Assembly (NCBI RefSeq): GCF_028710345.1
Contig: NZ_JAQTUH010000008.1
Span: 60,570 to 124,569 of the forward strand
Length of the DNA: 64,000 nucleotides
Source of the DNA: Sulfuricurvum sp.
Lineage (GTDB): Bacteria > Campylobacterota > Campylobacteria > Campylobacterales > Sulfurimonadaceae
Reading direction: 5' to 3'
Positions 16,604 to 26,310 of this stretch are shown piece after piece; the first letter of the stretch is position 1; every line of letters starts with the position of its first letter. The notes beneath the pieces are model-generated. The model was given only the letters and a program-made list of their open reading frames with translations, searched no databases and was not told the origin of the DNA. The position numbers were made by a program, and so were the translations under genes.

Positions 16604-18622
16604 ATGAAATCGCATACCACCTATAAAAAGCTTATTGCTAAAACCGTTATTCTCTCTTTATTAGCGAGTTTGGCGGTTGCTTTTATATACGGTGTTTTCA
16701 TTAAAAAACGGGCAATTGATGATCTTGCTCGTGTTGACGCACGTAAAACTAGCCGTTTAGCATTTGAAGCACTCTATTCCGCTATGGAAAAAGGGTGGAG
16801 TAAAGAAGAACTTGATGCCATTATTGTCCGCTTGAATAAAGTAGAACCCAATATGCGGATTAATGCCTATCGCAGTCCGATAGTCGCAGCACTGTTTGGA
16901 GATAGAGAAGCCGATAAAAATATTCGTGAACATGACAGTATGGTTATGAGTGCCATGAAAGGTGAAGAGATTCTCACAGGAGATGATGAGATACGCTATC
17001 TCTATCCCATTGTCGTTAATCAAGAGTGTATCACCTGTCACACCAATGCCCATGTTGGAGATATTAACGGCGTTATCGATGTCCGTTTTCCGGTAGCAAA
17101 CCTCAAAATATCTTTGACGACAATGATTAACTCGTTTATCATCTTTTTTGTCACCTTTACGATCATGATTTTTGCTATTTTATATTTTAGACTTAATGCG
17201 TTGTTAGTACAGCCTATTAATCAGTTTATTGGGATGATTCAAGAGATTATCAGTAAAAATGATATGGCAAAACGGGTCAGTCTTAAAACAAAAATTTTGG
17301 AAGTTAAAAATATTGAGAGCCATTTTAATAAGATGCTTGATTCGATTCAAGACTATTATGAAAAACTTCAAGAGCTTTCCGATCGTGATTATCTCACAGG
17401 ATTATATAACCGTCGAAAATTTGAAGAATTTTTGACCTATGAGATTAAGCGCTCTTTGCGTCATCATCATCAGTTTACTGTTTTAATGATTGATTTGGAT
17501 AATTTTAAATATATTAATGATACTTACGGGCATGCGTCTGGTGATTTAGTACTCAAAGAAGTTACGAGTATTTTTGCTTCAAATCTTCGAAATGCTGATG
17601 TATTAGCCCGTTTAGGGGGGGATGAATTTGCAGTTCTTCTCCCAGAAACTCCGTATGAAAATGGGTACGCAGTAGTAGAAAAGCTTCGATCACGCCTCGA
17701 ATCAACCCCTATCTCCTTGATGTTTGATCAAATAACGCTCACTGCTAGTTTTGGTATTGCTGAATACCCTGAACAGGGTGAAAATATTGAATCACTCCTC
17801 ACAGGATCGGATTTGGCGATGTATAAGGCTAAGCGTGCCGGCAAAAATACAATAGCAAGAGCCGATCAAAGCGATCAAGAGATGGCAGCGGAGATTCAGA
17901 AAAAAGGGGAATTTCTCCGACGTGCTATTGATGATGATTGTGTTGAACCGTTCGCTCAACCCATCTATAATATTCAAACAGGAGAGTTATTTGGATATGA
18001 AGTGTTGGCACGTATTCGAGACGGTAAACGATATATGGCAGCAGGACAGTTTATCGAAGTGGCGGAGAGCCTCGGATTTGCCCCTAAAATTGATCAGATA
18101 ATTCTAACAAAAGGGTTAAATGCACGAGGTCATAAAGGGCTATGGGATAAACGCTTTTTCTTTAATCTCTCGACAAAGAGTCTTTTTGACGGTGCTTATG
18201 TTAATGTGATTCAAGCACATTATGGAAAAGACCCGAAACAGTCCAATTCCGGTGTATCGATAGAAATTTTAGAGAGGGAAGCGATTCATAATGTAAACGG
18301 ATTAATGGATATTATTGAAGAGATGAAAAAAATTGGAATTTCCTTTGCATTAGATGATTTTGGATCAGGGTTTTCATCATTCGTTTATCTCAAATATTTT
18401 GATACCGATTTTGTAAAAATCGATGGGGAATTTGTAAAAAATATTGCGGTAAATGAGAAAGATCGTATTTTTGTAAAACATATTCATCAGATTGCTAAAG
18501 AGTTCGGAAAGCTCACGATAGCAGAATATGTAGAAGATGAAGAGACGTTAGAAGTCCTTAAAGAGATTGGTGTCGATTATGCACAGGGCTTTTATTATGG
18601 ACGCCCTGAGCCATTGATATAA
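16604..18622 (+). CDS. Membrane c-di-GMP enzyme: periplasmic heme-c sensor, GGDEF and EAL domains
   Basis: The 672-residue product has membrane segments near residues 13-32 and 180-202 flanking a periplasmic sensor with one heme-c site, C142-I-T-C145-H146 (the DUF3365/Tll0287 style of sensor). A short HAMP-like stretch follows, then a GGDEF domain with intact RLGGDEF, then an EAL domain with YEVLARI, NLSTKS, DDFGSGFSS and EYVEDEE all present. It may both make and degrade c-di-GMP in response to redox, NO or oxygen at the heme. It is convergent with the CZB-GGDEF gene, 2 bases apart. Confidence 0.92.
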   Translation: MKSHTTYKKLIAKTVILSLLASLAVAFIYGVFIKKRAIDDLARVDARKTSRLAFEALYSAMEKGWSKEELDAIIVRLNKVEPNMRINAYRSPIVAALFGDREADKNIREHDSMVMSAMKGEEILTGDDEIRYLYPIVVNQECITCHTNAHVGDINGVIDVRFPVANLKISLTTMINSFIIFFVTFTIMIFAILYFRLNALLVQPINQFIGMIQEIISKNDMAKRVSLKTKILEVKNIESHFNKMLDSIQDYYEKLQELSDRDYLTGLYNRRKFEEFLTYEIKRSLRHHHQFTVLMIDLDNFKYINDTYGHASGDLVLKEVTSIFASNLRNADVLARLGGDEFAVLLPETPYENGYAVVEKLRSRLESTPISLMFDQITLTASFGIAEYPEQGENIESLLTGSDLAMYKAKRAGKNTIARADQSDQEMAAEIQKKGEFLRRAIDDDCVEPFAQPIYNIQTGELFGYEVLARIRDGKRYMAAGQFIEVAESLGFAPKIDQIILTKGLNARGHKGLWDKRFFFNLSTKSLFDGAYVNVIQAHYGKDPKQSNSGVSIEILEREAIHNVNGLMDIIEEMKKIGISFALDDFGSGFSSFVYLKYFDTDFVKIDGEFVKNIAVNEKDRIFVKHIHQIAKEFGKLTIAEYVEDEETLEVLKEIGVDYAQGFYYGRPEPLI

Positions 18623-18624
18623 TT

Positions 18625-19914
18625 TTATTCTACTCGATTTCGTCCATTTTCTTTGGCGAGATAGAGTTTTGTATCGACAGCTTGGATGTAATGCTGAATG
18701 ATATTTTTTGTGACAAAAGTTAAATCACGAGTATCAATTTCGTATACGCCGATGCTCACAGTATAATTGATACTATTATTTTCATAATGAACTTTTTGTG
18801 TAGCTGTTGTAAGACAGAGTTTTTCTGCGAGTTGCCGAGCTTCAGAATAGTTTGTTGATGGGAGGAGAACCAAAAACTCTTCACCGCCAAATCGGAAAAT
18901 AAAGTCTGATTTTCGAAGAGTTTTTTGTAAATTATGCGCAAAATTTTTGATTACTTCATCTCCTGAAAGATGTCCATATTGATCATTTATTTCTTTGAAA
19001 TAATCCAAATCACACATAATCATTGAACAATCACTTTCTGTTGCTTTGGCTATTTCAACTTGTCCCATAACAATTTTTTCAAATAGTCGTCGACCTAGTA
19101 ATCCTGTTAGAGGATCTTTGGTATATTCGCCGATAATCAACATATCATTAATGATAGCAATTTCATTTCCGATTTCCAATGAGGTATAGTCGAGATTTTG
19201 TAAGAGCTGAATGATATTTTTATAATCTATCTGTTCGGATGCACGTTGTGAAAAAATATTTGATGCTAATTCGTGTAAATTAATATGAAGTCGCTGTATG
19301 TCAGAAAAATGGCTTGTATTTGATAGGTATGGAATGGATGGATTATGCAACCATTGACCAAAAGAACACCGTGTATGGTCAAGTTCGCAACTGCTCCCTT
19401 CTCTTTGAGTTCCTTGTAGCTCAGAAATAAGTACTAACATCCATTCTAAATGGTGTTGATAGTGAATCATCAAATGTTTTTCAATGAGATGAGAAAGGTG
19501 AGAGAGTCGAATATGATGTTTGGTCGCTAATTTGCGTAAAAAATGGTGGTAGTATTCTTTTGCAATGCGTGTTTCTAAGTTAGTAAAATGGATGTTTGCA
19601 TAATTTATAGAAGAACATTTTCCCTCAGATGCTAAAAGTCCTAATATTTCTCTAGCAATATTAGAGAGCTCACTGTGAACAAAAAGATAAGGAAGATCAT
19701 TGTAAATACAAAATTCAAGATAATCTTCAATAGCTTCGTTTTCTTCGTTGGTATCGAATTGGTTAAATACGTTGAGAAGTTTCTCTTTTTGTTCATTAAT
19801 GATTTTTGTGTAAGAAGAGTCATATCTTGCAAAACAATCACTGTTTTGTGCCTCTTGGGCAAAGCGTTCAACTGTTGAGCGAATGAGTGGTAAATAAATT
19901 TTCCATTGAAGCAT
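18625..19914 (-). CDS. CZB zinc-sensor diguanylate cyclase (DgcZ-like)
   Basis: The 429-residue soluble protein has an unassigned helical N-terminus (1-140), then a CZB zinc-binding domain: HHLEWM, the HTRCSFGQWL motif and HINLHELA supply the three His and one Cys ligands. A C-terminal GGDEF domain follows, with RFGGEEFLVLLP near residue 350. E. coli DgcZ has the same CZB-GGDEF pairing, where zinc inhibits c-di-GMP synthesis. Zinc or oxidant control is therefore inferred. No signal peptide or membrane segment is present. The yqeY gene lies 4 bases upstream on the same strand. Confidence 0.88.
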   Translation of the reverse strand: MLQWKIYLPLIRSTVERFAQEAQNSDCFARYDSSYTKIINEQKEKLLNVFNQFDTNEENEAIEDYLEFCIYNDLPYLFVHSELSNIAREILGLLASEGKCSSINYANIHFTNLETRIAKEYYHHFLRKLATKHHIRLSHLSHLIEKHLMIHYQHHLEWMLVLISELQGTQREGSSCELDHTRCSFGQWLHNPSIPYLSNTSHFSDIQRLHINLHELASNIFSQRASEQIDYKNIIQLLQNLDYTSLEIGNEIAIINDMLIIGEYTKDPLTGLLGRRLFEKIVMGQVEIAKATESDCSMIMCDLDYFKEINDQYGHLSGDEVIKNFAHNLQKTLRKSDFIFRFGGEEFLVLLPSTNYSEARQLAEKLCLTTATQKVHYENNSINYTVSIGVYEIDTRDLTFVTKNIIQHYIQAVDTKLYLAKENGRNRVE

Positions 19915-19918
19915 GTTA

Positions 19919-20362
19919 TTAGCTTAAAATCTTTTTAGCACACTCGTTGATTCGTTTTCCGTCGGCTTGTGCTCCCAGTGATTTGGAAGCAGCACCCATA
20001 ACTTTACCAATCTCTTTCATAGAAGTTGCCCCTATTTCAGCGATTATAGTACGCAGGGCAGATTCGAGTTCGTCATCACTCAATTGTTGCGGTAAATACG
20101 CTTCAAAAATAGCCGCTTCAGAGGCTTCTTGTTCATACAAATCTTCCCGTCCTGCATCACGGTACTGAGACATCGCATCGTTACGTTGTTTCACCTGTTT
20201 TTGGATGATTTTGATAACATCATCATCACTAAGCTCTTTACGCTCATCTACTTCGATTTGCTTCATCGCACTACTAAGTAGTCGCAATGCATCTCGAACT
20301 GCATTATTTTTCTCTTTCATTGCTGTTTTGATATCGTTATTAATTTGCTCACGTAATGTCAT
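19919..20362 (-). CDS. GatB/YqeY domain protein
   Basis: The 147-residue protein has the YqeY pattern: MTLREQINNDIKTAMKEKN, KQIEVDERKELSDDDVIKII, and the C-terminal tail DGKRINECAKKIL. It matches the tRNA-binding tail domain of the amidotransferase subunit GatB. Standalone YqeY proteins are widespread but lack an agreed function; a link to tRNA is presumed. AAAGGA precedes the ATG. The start region is divergent from flgH, and the two control regions overlap. Confidence 0.92.
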   Translation of the reverse strand: MTLREQINNDIKTAMKEKNNAVRDALRLLSSAMKQIEVDERKELSDDDVIKIIQKQVKQRNDAMSQYRDAGREDLYEQEASEAAIFEAYLPQQLSDDELESALRTIIAEIGATSMKEIGKVMGAASKSLGAQADGKRINECAKKILS

Positions 20363-20372
20363 TTAAATCCTT

Positions 20373-20389
20373 TGGAACTCTTTTTGCTT
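20373..20389 (+). promoter_or_regulatory. Sigma-54 promoter of flgH
   Basis: TTGGAAC, TCTTT and TTGCTT form the -24/-12 element of RpoN: GG at 20374-20375 and GC at 20386-20387 with exactly 10 bases between. Transcription would begin near 20399, about 20 bases before the flgH ATG. Sigma-54 control of hook and basal-body genes is established in Campylobacter and Helicobacter. It lies in the short gap divergent to yqeY. Confidence 0.85.
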
Positions 20390-20419
20390 ATTATAGCAAA
20401 ATTACCGATCGGATGTGCT

Positions 20420-21139
20420 ATGCGCTTAAGTCTTTATCTTTCTGTTTTATCAGCTTCATTATTGCTTAGTGGGTGTACAGCAAGATTAACTGAGCCTGAT
20501 ATCTCTTTTACGCCACCAAAATATGTTGAAGAGATGCCATCACGCGAAGAAGAGAACAGTTTTGTCGCACGCGGAAGCTTATTTGGTCAGGGTGATAGTC
20601 CACTTTTTTCCGATCACAAAGCAATGCATGTTAATGATATCGTCACGGTAGTGATTTCTGAAACGGCAACCAGTTCCAATAAAGCAAGTAAGGCACTAAG
20701 TGAAGCAGATGCTCTTGGTCTCAATGGCGGTGTCTTCGCCGGAACATCTGCGACGAACTCCACTGTAGGGAATGCTCTTAGTAAGCTTAACGGTGGCGCA
20801 AATATTGGATTTACCGGTGGGTCAACTTCAAGTTACTCTGGATCCGGTGCTGCTACGAAAAATGCTTCATTTACAACAACGATATCTTCCCGTATTGTGA
20901 AAGTGATGTCCAATGGAAACTATTTTATTATTGGACGGCGTGAGATCATGGTTGATGATCAAAAGCAGATTATGCAACTAAGCGGTGTTATCCGTCCGTA
21001 TGATATTGATCAAAACAATCAAATAAATTCTGCAAAAATCTCTGATGCAAAAATTCTTTATGCCAATGAAGGGGATGTGGATCGTTCGGTTAATCGAGGC
21101 TGGGGAAGTAAGCTCGTTGAAGCTGTTTGGCCATTTTGA
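20420..21139 (+). CDS. flgH: Flagellar L-ring lipoprotein FlgH
   Basis: The 239-residue lipoprotein has a signal peptide MRLSLYLSVLSAS and lipobox LLSGC, so the mature protein starts at Cys near residue 19. FlgH motifs follow: SLFGQGDSPLFSDHKAMHVN, DIVTVVISETATSSNKAS, the central Ser/Gly/Ala-rich part, and GNYFIIGRREIMVDDQKQ with LSGVIRPYDI. FlgH forms the outer-membrane ring of the flagellar rod. An in-frame start at 20372 lies in the promoter; 20420 is right because it begins the signal peptide. The sigma-54 promoter just upstream explains its isolated position. Confidence 0.97.
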   Translation: MRLSLYLSVLSASLLLSGCTARLTEPDISFTPPKYVEEMPSREEENSFVARGSLFGQGDSPLFSDHKAMHVNDIVTVVISETATSSNKASKALSEADALGLNGGVFAGTSATNSTVGNALSKLNGGANIGFTGGSTSSYSGSGAATKNASFTTTISSRIVKVMSNGNYFIIGRREIMVDDQKQIMQLSGVIRPYDIDQNNQINSAKISDAKILYANEGDVDRSVNRGWGSKLVEAVWPF

Positions 21140-21149
21140 TTGTATCATT

Positions 21150-21163
21150 CACCCTATAGGGTG
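21150..21163. terminator. Small hairpin between convergent genes
   Basis: CACCC (21150-21154) and GGGTG (21159-21163) pair across TATA between the ends of flgH and the EnvC-like gene. It has no T run on either side, so it is only a possible bidirectional terminator. Confidence 0.35.
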
Positions 21164-21196
21164 TAAATGTGCGCTCAGAGTAAATAGAAGTGATTT

Positions 21197-22408
21197 TTAT
21201 CTAATTACCTGTAATGGGTCAATGTGGGCATTGCGTTGGGTGACTTGGAACATCAATTCACGCTCAACTCGACCGATAACGGAACCTTGCTTAAGCCTTT
21301 GACCGACAGATACCGTAGGGGCAATTTTATCGAGATGGGCATAGATGGTATGAAGTCCATTGTCGTGTTCAATAATCACAACATTATCAAGCATTGCGGT
21401 GGGTTTTGCAAAAATAACTTTGCCGTTTAAGACTGCTTTGACTTTTGCATCCGGATCGGTAGGGCGGAGTGAAACTGATTCATTGTAAATTTTAATCCCA
21501 TATACCGGATCAGTGTAGGGACCGAAACGTTTGGTTACGACATAGCCATCCAGTGGCGCGATAGTACGATCTCCACTGTATGCTGCTGTTTTAGAAGGTT
21601 GGTACTCAGAAATGGCTTTCTGTGCACCTTCAGGAAGAGGTTTTGATCCTGCTTTTGGGGCAACAAGTGGTGGTGGAGCTTTTTTAGGCTTCATCTCTTC
21701 AAGTTTAATAATATTGAGACTTGCAAGGGTGTTCTGAAGCGATTTTTGTTGGCTGAGTATTTTTCCAAGAGAGCGTTTATACTCATTTTTCTCTTTTTCT
21801 AGCAAAGCAATTGCTTTTTCATTCTCTTGTTTAGTAGCAAGAACATTTTGTTTTTGTTTATCGATTACGGCGATAGATTGTTTGAGAACGGTAGTTTGGT
21901 TCGTAAGAGCAGCGATACGATTAGCATTTTCACCAAAAATAAAGTTAAGCTCTTTAATCTCTTCATTGATTTGTTTAAGATGAATTTTAAGAGCTTCTTC
22001 GGTGATAATGGCATCAGCATTTTTTGCTCGATCATCTTTTATAAGCAAAGATATGGAGGTATTTCGTGCAATTGCAAAGACAAGACGTTGTTCGATATCA
22101 TTTTGTGTTTTGGTAAGCTGAGTTTGTTGTGTTAGTAGTCCATTGAGACTAAGTTTATTGGATTGATAGACACTCTCTTTGGATTGAAGTTCGCTGACCA
22201 AAGTATTTAAATGTTGTTGTTGAACCCCAACAACCTCTTTTTGCTGCATAATTTTGGTAGCAGTCTCTTCTAGTTTTGCATTGAGTGATGAGTAGGTTTG
22301 TTTTGTTTCATTGAGCTGCTTAGATGTATTTTGGATACGTTCATCTATTTTTGCACTGAATCCATTTATGCTTAAGAGTGATAGCAGAAGAAGGGAATAT
22401 GGGAACAT
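21197..22408 (-). CDS. EnvC-like murein hydrolase activator (degenerate M23/LytM)
   Basis: The 403-residue exported protein has a signal peptide (MFPYSLLLLSLLSINGFSA), a long coiled coil (about 25-235), and a C-terminal M23/LytM domain. It keeps NGLHTIYAHLDKI but lacks the first zinc-ligand His and Asp: RFGPYTDPVYGIKI stands where active enzymes have HxGxD. That fits EnvC, a non-catalytic activator of amidases at the division septum that FtsEX controls. It lies downstream of ftsE and ftsX on the same strand and starts at the FtsX stop. C. jejuni has, as I recall, an M23 gene in the same place. Confidence 0.88.
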   Translation of the reverse strand: MFPYSLLLLSLLSINGFSAKIDERIQNTSKQLNETKQTYSSLNAKLEETATKIMQQKEVVGVQQQHLNTLVSELQSKESVYQSNKLSLNGLLTQQTQLTKTQNDIEQRLVFAIARNTSISLLIKDDRAKNADAIITEEALKIHLKQINEEIKELNFIFGENANRIAALTNQTTVLKQSIAVIDKQKQNVLATKQENEKAIALLEKEKNEYKRSLGKILSQQKSLQNTLASLNIIKLEEMKPKKAPPPLVAPKAGSKPLPEGAQKAISEYQPSKTAAYSGDRTIAPLDGYVVTKRFGPYTDPVYGIKIYNESVSLRPTDPDAKVKAVLNGKVIFAKPTAMLDNVVIIEHDNGLHTIYAHLDKIAPTVSVGQRLKQGSVIGRVERELMFQVTQRNAHIDPLQVIR

Positions 22409-23221
22409 CTATTCCTCTTCGCGTTGAAACAGTACGATGGTAAAAGTAAGAATAATGGAAATTCCTAAAGCAATAGCGAGAGATCTTAGTGCATCATTGA
22501 CAAAGTTAAAGAGTTGGACGGTAATTCCGATTGTTTTGAGTTGTGACGTTAAAAAGCCGTTATAATCAATAAGAAAAAAAGCGAGACACAAAATAAGGGT
22601 CGCAATAATGGCATCCACAATAGCAAGGCGAAATAAAACCGCTGAACGAAGCCAAACCGGTGCACCGAATAGCGCCATAATACTCATCCGTTCTGCGTGT
22701 TGAAATTGCCATAAACGCATCTCTTTTAAAATTAGCAGCGAGGTGACAGCAGCAATAGCAATAGAAAAAATCTGAACAACGTCTTTAAATAACAACATCA
22801 ATTTATAAACGGTGTCATGAGTTTGGGTAAACCCCTCTACACGCTCAATTGCAGGATGCTGTTCAAGTTTTTTTTGAAGTTGATTAATCTCTTTTGGGGT
22901 AGGGAAACGGTTAAGATAGAGGCGATAGAATTTTGGAAGAGTAATTTTTAATAGATCGATATTTTTTTGAGACATCTCCCCTTTAAGACGCTCTAAAACT
23001 GATTCGGTACTGACCGGTTCACCCCGATCAATCATCGAATTGAGTGCTTTTAGTTCAGCAGGATTGAATGTTTTGTTGGAAACGACAATAACAGAATAGT
23101 CATCTTTAAGATGCGTTTCATAGGCGGCTATTGTTCGATCAACCGCAAAATAAATTTGAACGGATGCTAGAACGGTAAAGAGGGCGATAATAAGTGAGAT
23201 ATGATTTTTAAGCGATTTCAT
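22409..23221 (-). CDS. ftsX: Cell-division permease FtsX
   Basis: The 270-residue membrane protein has one N-terminal segment, a periplasmic loop (about 35-150) and three further segments near 155-175, 205-225 and 245-265, the FtsX layout. With FtsE it forms the ABC-type complex that transmits ATP hydrolysis to the EnvC-like activator encoded next. An upstream in-frame TTG at 23233 exists; the ATG at 23221 is preferred. The 5' end overlaps ftsE by 14 bases, a sign of coupled translation. Confidence 0.92.
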   Translation of the reverse strand: MKSLKNHISLIIALFTVLASVQIYFAVDRTIAAYETHLKDDYSVIVVSNKTFNPAELKALNSMIDRGEPVSTESVLERLKGEMSQKNIDLLKITLPKFYRLYLNRFPTPKEINQLQKKLEQHPAIERVEGFTQTHDTVYKLMLLFKDVVQIFSIAIAAVTSLLILKEMRLWQFQHAERMSIMALFGAPVWLRSAVLFRLAIVDAIIATLILCLAFFLIDYNGFLTSQLKTIGITVQLFNFVNDALRSLAIALGISIILTFTIVLFQREEE

Positions 23222-23879
23222 GGATATTTCCAAACTCGATATGGTAATGTTTATAAGGTACTTTTAACTCATCTGGAATATGATGGGTCACTACAACAAT
23301 AGTCGTTTTCAATTGGGTGTTTGCCCCTTCTAAAAGTCCCCAAATAACGGATGAAGAGTAATCATCAAGGTTTCCAGTAGGCTCATCAGCGAGGATTAAA
23401 ATAGGGTTGTGTGCAAGTGCGCGTGCCATAGCAACACGTTGTTGTTCTCCTCCGCTGAGTTCAGGAGGGTATTTTCCTGATTGATGAGAGAGTTTGACAT
23501 GGGAGAGGAGTTTTTGCACTTGTGCCCCCCCTACATCGCCGGTGTAGCCGGAAATAATTAACGGAAGCATCACATTTTTTTCAATGGTCCACTCATTGAT
23601 AAGTTTGTAATCTTGAAAAACAATACCGATATTACGACGAAGAAAATTGAGTTTAGAGGTGCTGATTTTATTCATTTTGACACTGCCGACACTCAGCTGT
23701 CCAGTTCTCGGTTCGATAGCACCGTAAAACGATTTTAACAAGGTTGATTTGCCGCTTCCACTTGCACCGGTGATAAAGACAAAACTCCCTGCCTCAATAC
23801 TAAATGTTGCTTTGGAGATAATTGTTTCATAATCTTTGTAAGAGAGAGAAAGGTTCTCTGCAATAATAACATTATCCAT
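23208..23879 (-). CDS. ftsE: Cell-division ATPase FtsE
   Basis: The 223-residue ABC ATPase carries Walker [10 protein letters not shown], the Q loop [10 protein letters not shown], signature LSGGEQQR, Walker [13 protein letters not shown], and a switch His in VVTHH. FtsE drives FtsX and the EnvC-type activator at the septum. It overlaps ftsX downstream by 14 bases and trmB upstream by 8. The neighbours distinguish it from other MacB- or LolD-type ATPases. Confidence 0.93.
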   Translation of the reverse strand: MDNVIIAENLSLSYKDYETIISKATFSIEAGSFVFITGASGSGKSTLLKSFYGAIEPRTGQLSVGSVKMNKISTSKLNFLRRNIGIVFQDYKLINEWTIEKNVMLPLIISGYTGDVGGAQVQKLLSHVKLSHQSGKYPPELSGGEQQRVAMARALAHNPILILADEPTGNLDDYSSSVIWGLLEGANTQLKTTIVVVTHHIPDELKVPYKHYHIEFGNIHEIA

Positions 23880-25047
23880 TGAGTAACTCGTTTAATAAAA
23901 TATGGGCAGAAAGGTTAGCACTGGATCGGACGGGTTGTGTAGGAAAATAGCGAGCCTTTCCATTTTGGACAATGAGATAGAGATGTTCCGGACGATCGAA
24001 ACTCCCCATTGCCAATCTCAACATCCATCCACCCTCACCAATCATAAAACTTGCTTCTGCGTTTAAAAATCCCCAATCACGGCGGAATGTTTGACGCTCT
24101 AGTGTTGGAAGTATACCATCATTGATAGATGATTGGGTGAAACTAAAATCCCCTTCCAATTTTTTTTCAGGACTTATTAAATCGTTGATTAGAGTAACAT
24201 CATAGATATTTTTTTCCATCTTTTTCCAACGATCTTCATACTTGCTGGTTACTGCAATCTCTTGATTCTTGCGTACCTCAAAACTAACGTGAGGAGGGTG
24301 AGAATAGGTTTCCAGAGCAAAACGGTAGTAGTTTTCACTGTCAGTACGTAATTCTAATCTACCTTGCGGTGCTAACGTTCGAATTGCTTCAGTGACGAAA
24401 GTATCACCGATAACACGACGATGGGGCTTTTTATCCCAAGGTACAGGAAAATGGACATAGATACGGCTGAGGGTATTGGAAGGGACAAACTCTAAAAATA
24501 ATCGTGCATCATAATCTAAAATCATAATGTTATTAAGATTTTGGATGGTGATTTGTTTAAGAGCCTGCTCAATCGAGGGTTTGTGAATCTCTAAAGCGAT
24601 AAACAAGACATCCGGATTGGTTGATGCTTGATGGAGTAAATGGCGTGCGGAGCCAAATCCTACTTCGAGACGTATTTCACGACCCGTTGGAAAATCTGAA
24701 GCAAAATAATCAACTGATTTGAGGGCATCATGAGTTTTAAGATGGACATTTTCACTCGCGTTATCGACATTGGAATCGATGATGGTTGCATGGGAGTGTT
24801 TTGCATAGGCTAAAAGGGCATGTTTGACCAAAAAATTGGGGCTAGGGCGGGTAATCTTATCACTTTTGAGAAGGTGCTTTTCACCACTTTTTTTATGGAG
24901 GATAAAAAATTCTCGACCTTTGTATCGAGTAGAAATCAGGGACTCTCCCCCCTCACCGCGAGAAGTAGCTATAAAGCCAAATTCTACTTCCCCCTCACGG
25001 GCTGGAAGCTGAAGAGGTTGAAATACATCAATATGTAAATGAGGCAT
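23872..25047 (-). CDS. trmB: tRNA (guanine-46-N7) methyltransferase
   Basis: The 391-residue product has the TrmB motifs in its middle: EVGFGSARHLLHQA for SAM, LSRIYVHFPVPWDKKPHRRV for the catalytic and tRNA-binding part, and LELRTDSENYYRFALE. Bacterial TrmB is often 210-240 residues; this one has extra N- and C-terminal parts, as is usual in Campylobacterota. It methylates G46 in the tRNA variable loop. It overlaps ftsE by 8 bases and lies 3 bases from the FnIII lipoprotein gene. Confidence 0.93.
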   Translation of the reverse strand: MPHLHIDVFQPLQLPAREGEVEFGFIATSRGEGGESLISTRYKGREFFILHKKSGEKHLLKSDKITRPSPNFLVKHALLAYAKHSHATIIDSNVDNASENVHLKTHDALKSVDYFASDFPTGREIRLEVGFGSARHLLHQASTNPDVLFIALEIHKPSIEQALKQITIQNLNNIMILDYDARLFLEFVPSNTLSRIYVHFPVPWDKKPHRRVIGDTFVTEAIRTLAPQGRLELRTDSENYYRFALETYSHPPHVSFEVRKNQEIAVTSKYEDRWKKMEKNIYDVTLINDLISPEKKLEGDFSFTQSSINDGILPTLERQTFRRDWGFLNAEASFMIGEGGWMLRLAMGSFDRPEHLYLIVQNGKARYFPTQPVRSSANLSAHILLNELLNG

Positions 25048-25050
25048 ACG

Positions 25051-26310
25051 TTATTTTTTCTCATACATAAGTTCAATACCCTCAGTCGGGAGAGAACGGA
25101 TACCATCTTTATCGACACCCATTACTTGATAGATATAACCGACGTTTGGAGTGGTATTTGGGTCTTGGAACTTAGTCTCTTTGATATTATTGATCTCGAT
25201 AGACTCACGACCTATCCAACTCGTTTTAGTGGTTTTAATAACGGTATAGCTAATGATACGAGGATCGCTGGATGTCCACTGTAAATCAACACCGCTCGCT
25301 CCGATACGTCCATCATAGGCGATAGGGGTATGCGGTTTTGGCAAGCTAACACCTTGGGTGATGATTGAGCCCATTGGACTTTCTAACCCATCTTTATCTA
25401 CGGCGGTGACTTTGTAGTAGAATGGCTCACCATCTCCTTTGGTAGTATCGGTAAATGTAGTTTCCGTTAATTTAACACGGTATTCATAAATACCGTTTGA
25501 ACTGGTGGAACGATAAATATTGTAGTGGCTTAAATCACTCCCCAGTGAACTTGGTTCCCATTTGAGCGAAATTGCTTTTGGGAGATTCGTTGTTGCACTC
25601 ACCCCTTTGATTTCAGGAGGGAGAGGTTTGGTTACTACTTTTGCTGTTTCACTTGGCTCGGTTTTTAATTTATCAAAGGTAACGGCACGGACACGATAAT
25701 AATAAACTTGTCCATCTTTGAGTTTAGTATCAATGTATTCAGCATTTAAGCGACCTTCAATAGTTTTAATACTGCTCCACTCTTGATCGTTAACATCGAG
25801 CCGCTCGATTACATAGCTGTTAATACGGGTATTTGGGTGCGGACGCCAAAGTAATTTGGCACTGCGAGGCATATTTCCAACCGATTGAAAAAAACTGACA
25901 GGGGCAATCATCGGAAAAGTGCTCGCTTCGATTGTTTCGCTTCCGTTAGACTCTAGCAACTCTTTTGCTGTTGTTGTAAAGCGGTAGTGGTAAAGGGTGT
26001 TCGGTGTGAGTCCTTCATCGACATAGTGGGTTGCGAATCGTCCATCGATAGTTCCGACACGAGTAAGTGTTTGGTTGCTTTCATTAGCAGCTGCGCGGTA
26101 GATATTGTATCCGCTGACGCGTGGGTCACTGATCGCTTTCCATTCAAACGCAATGGTTTGAATATCTGATATGGATCCGTTAAGAGAAGGGATCGGTAAA
26201 GTTGGATCGATCGTTACTTTTTTTTCCGGTGTTGGTTGAATAGGGGTACATCCGGTAAAAAGACTAAGCGCTAAAGAGATGCTCAAAGCGTAGGTTAGAG
26301 AGCGTTGCAT
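25051..26310 (-). CDS. Lipoprotein with four fibronectin type III domains
   Basis: The roughly 419-residue lipoprotein starts MQRSLTYALSISLALSLFTGC, with lipobox LFTGC. Four FnIII repeats follow (about 40-130, 135-230, 235-325, 330-415), each with the W-x-P and Y-x-Y-R-V pattern, such as SGYNIYRAA, YYYRVRAVT and SHYNIYRS. They may bind polysaccharide or protein at the cell surface. The ATG at 26310 is chosen over one at 26328 for AAAGGA and the lipobox; it overlaps the end of rluD by 47 bases. The order rluD - FnIII - trmB is also found in C. jejuni. Confidence 0.88.
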   Translation of the reverse strand: MQRSLTYALSISLALSLFTGCTPIQPTPEKKVTIDPTLPIPSLNGSISDIQTIAFEWKAISDPRVSGYNIYRAAANESNQTLTRVGTIDGRFATHYVDEGLTPNTLYHYRFTTTAKELLESNGSETIEASTFPMIAPVSFFQSVGNMPRSAKLLWRPHPNTRINSYVIERLDVNDQEWSSIKTIEGRLNAEYIDTKLKDGQVYYYRVRAVTFDKLKTEPSETAKVVTKPLPPEIKGVSATTNLPKAISLKWEPSSLGSDLSHYNIYRSTSSNGIYEYRVKLTETTFTDTTKGDGEPFYYKVTAVDKDGLESPMGSIITQGVSLPKPHTPIAYDGRIGASGVDLQWTSSDPRIISYTVIKTTKTSWIGRESIEINNIKETKFQDPNTTPNVGYIYQVMGVDKDGIRSLPTEGIELMYEKK

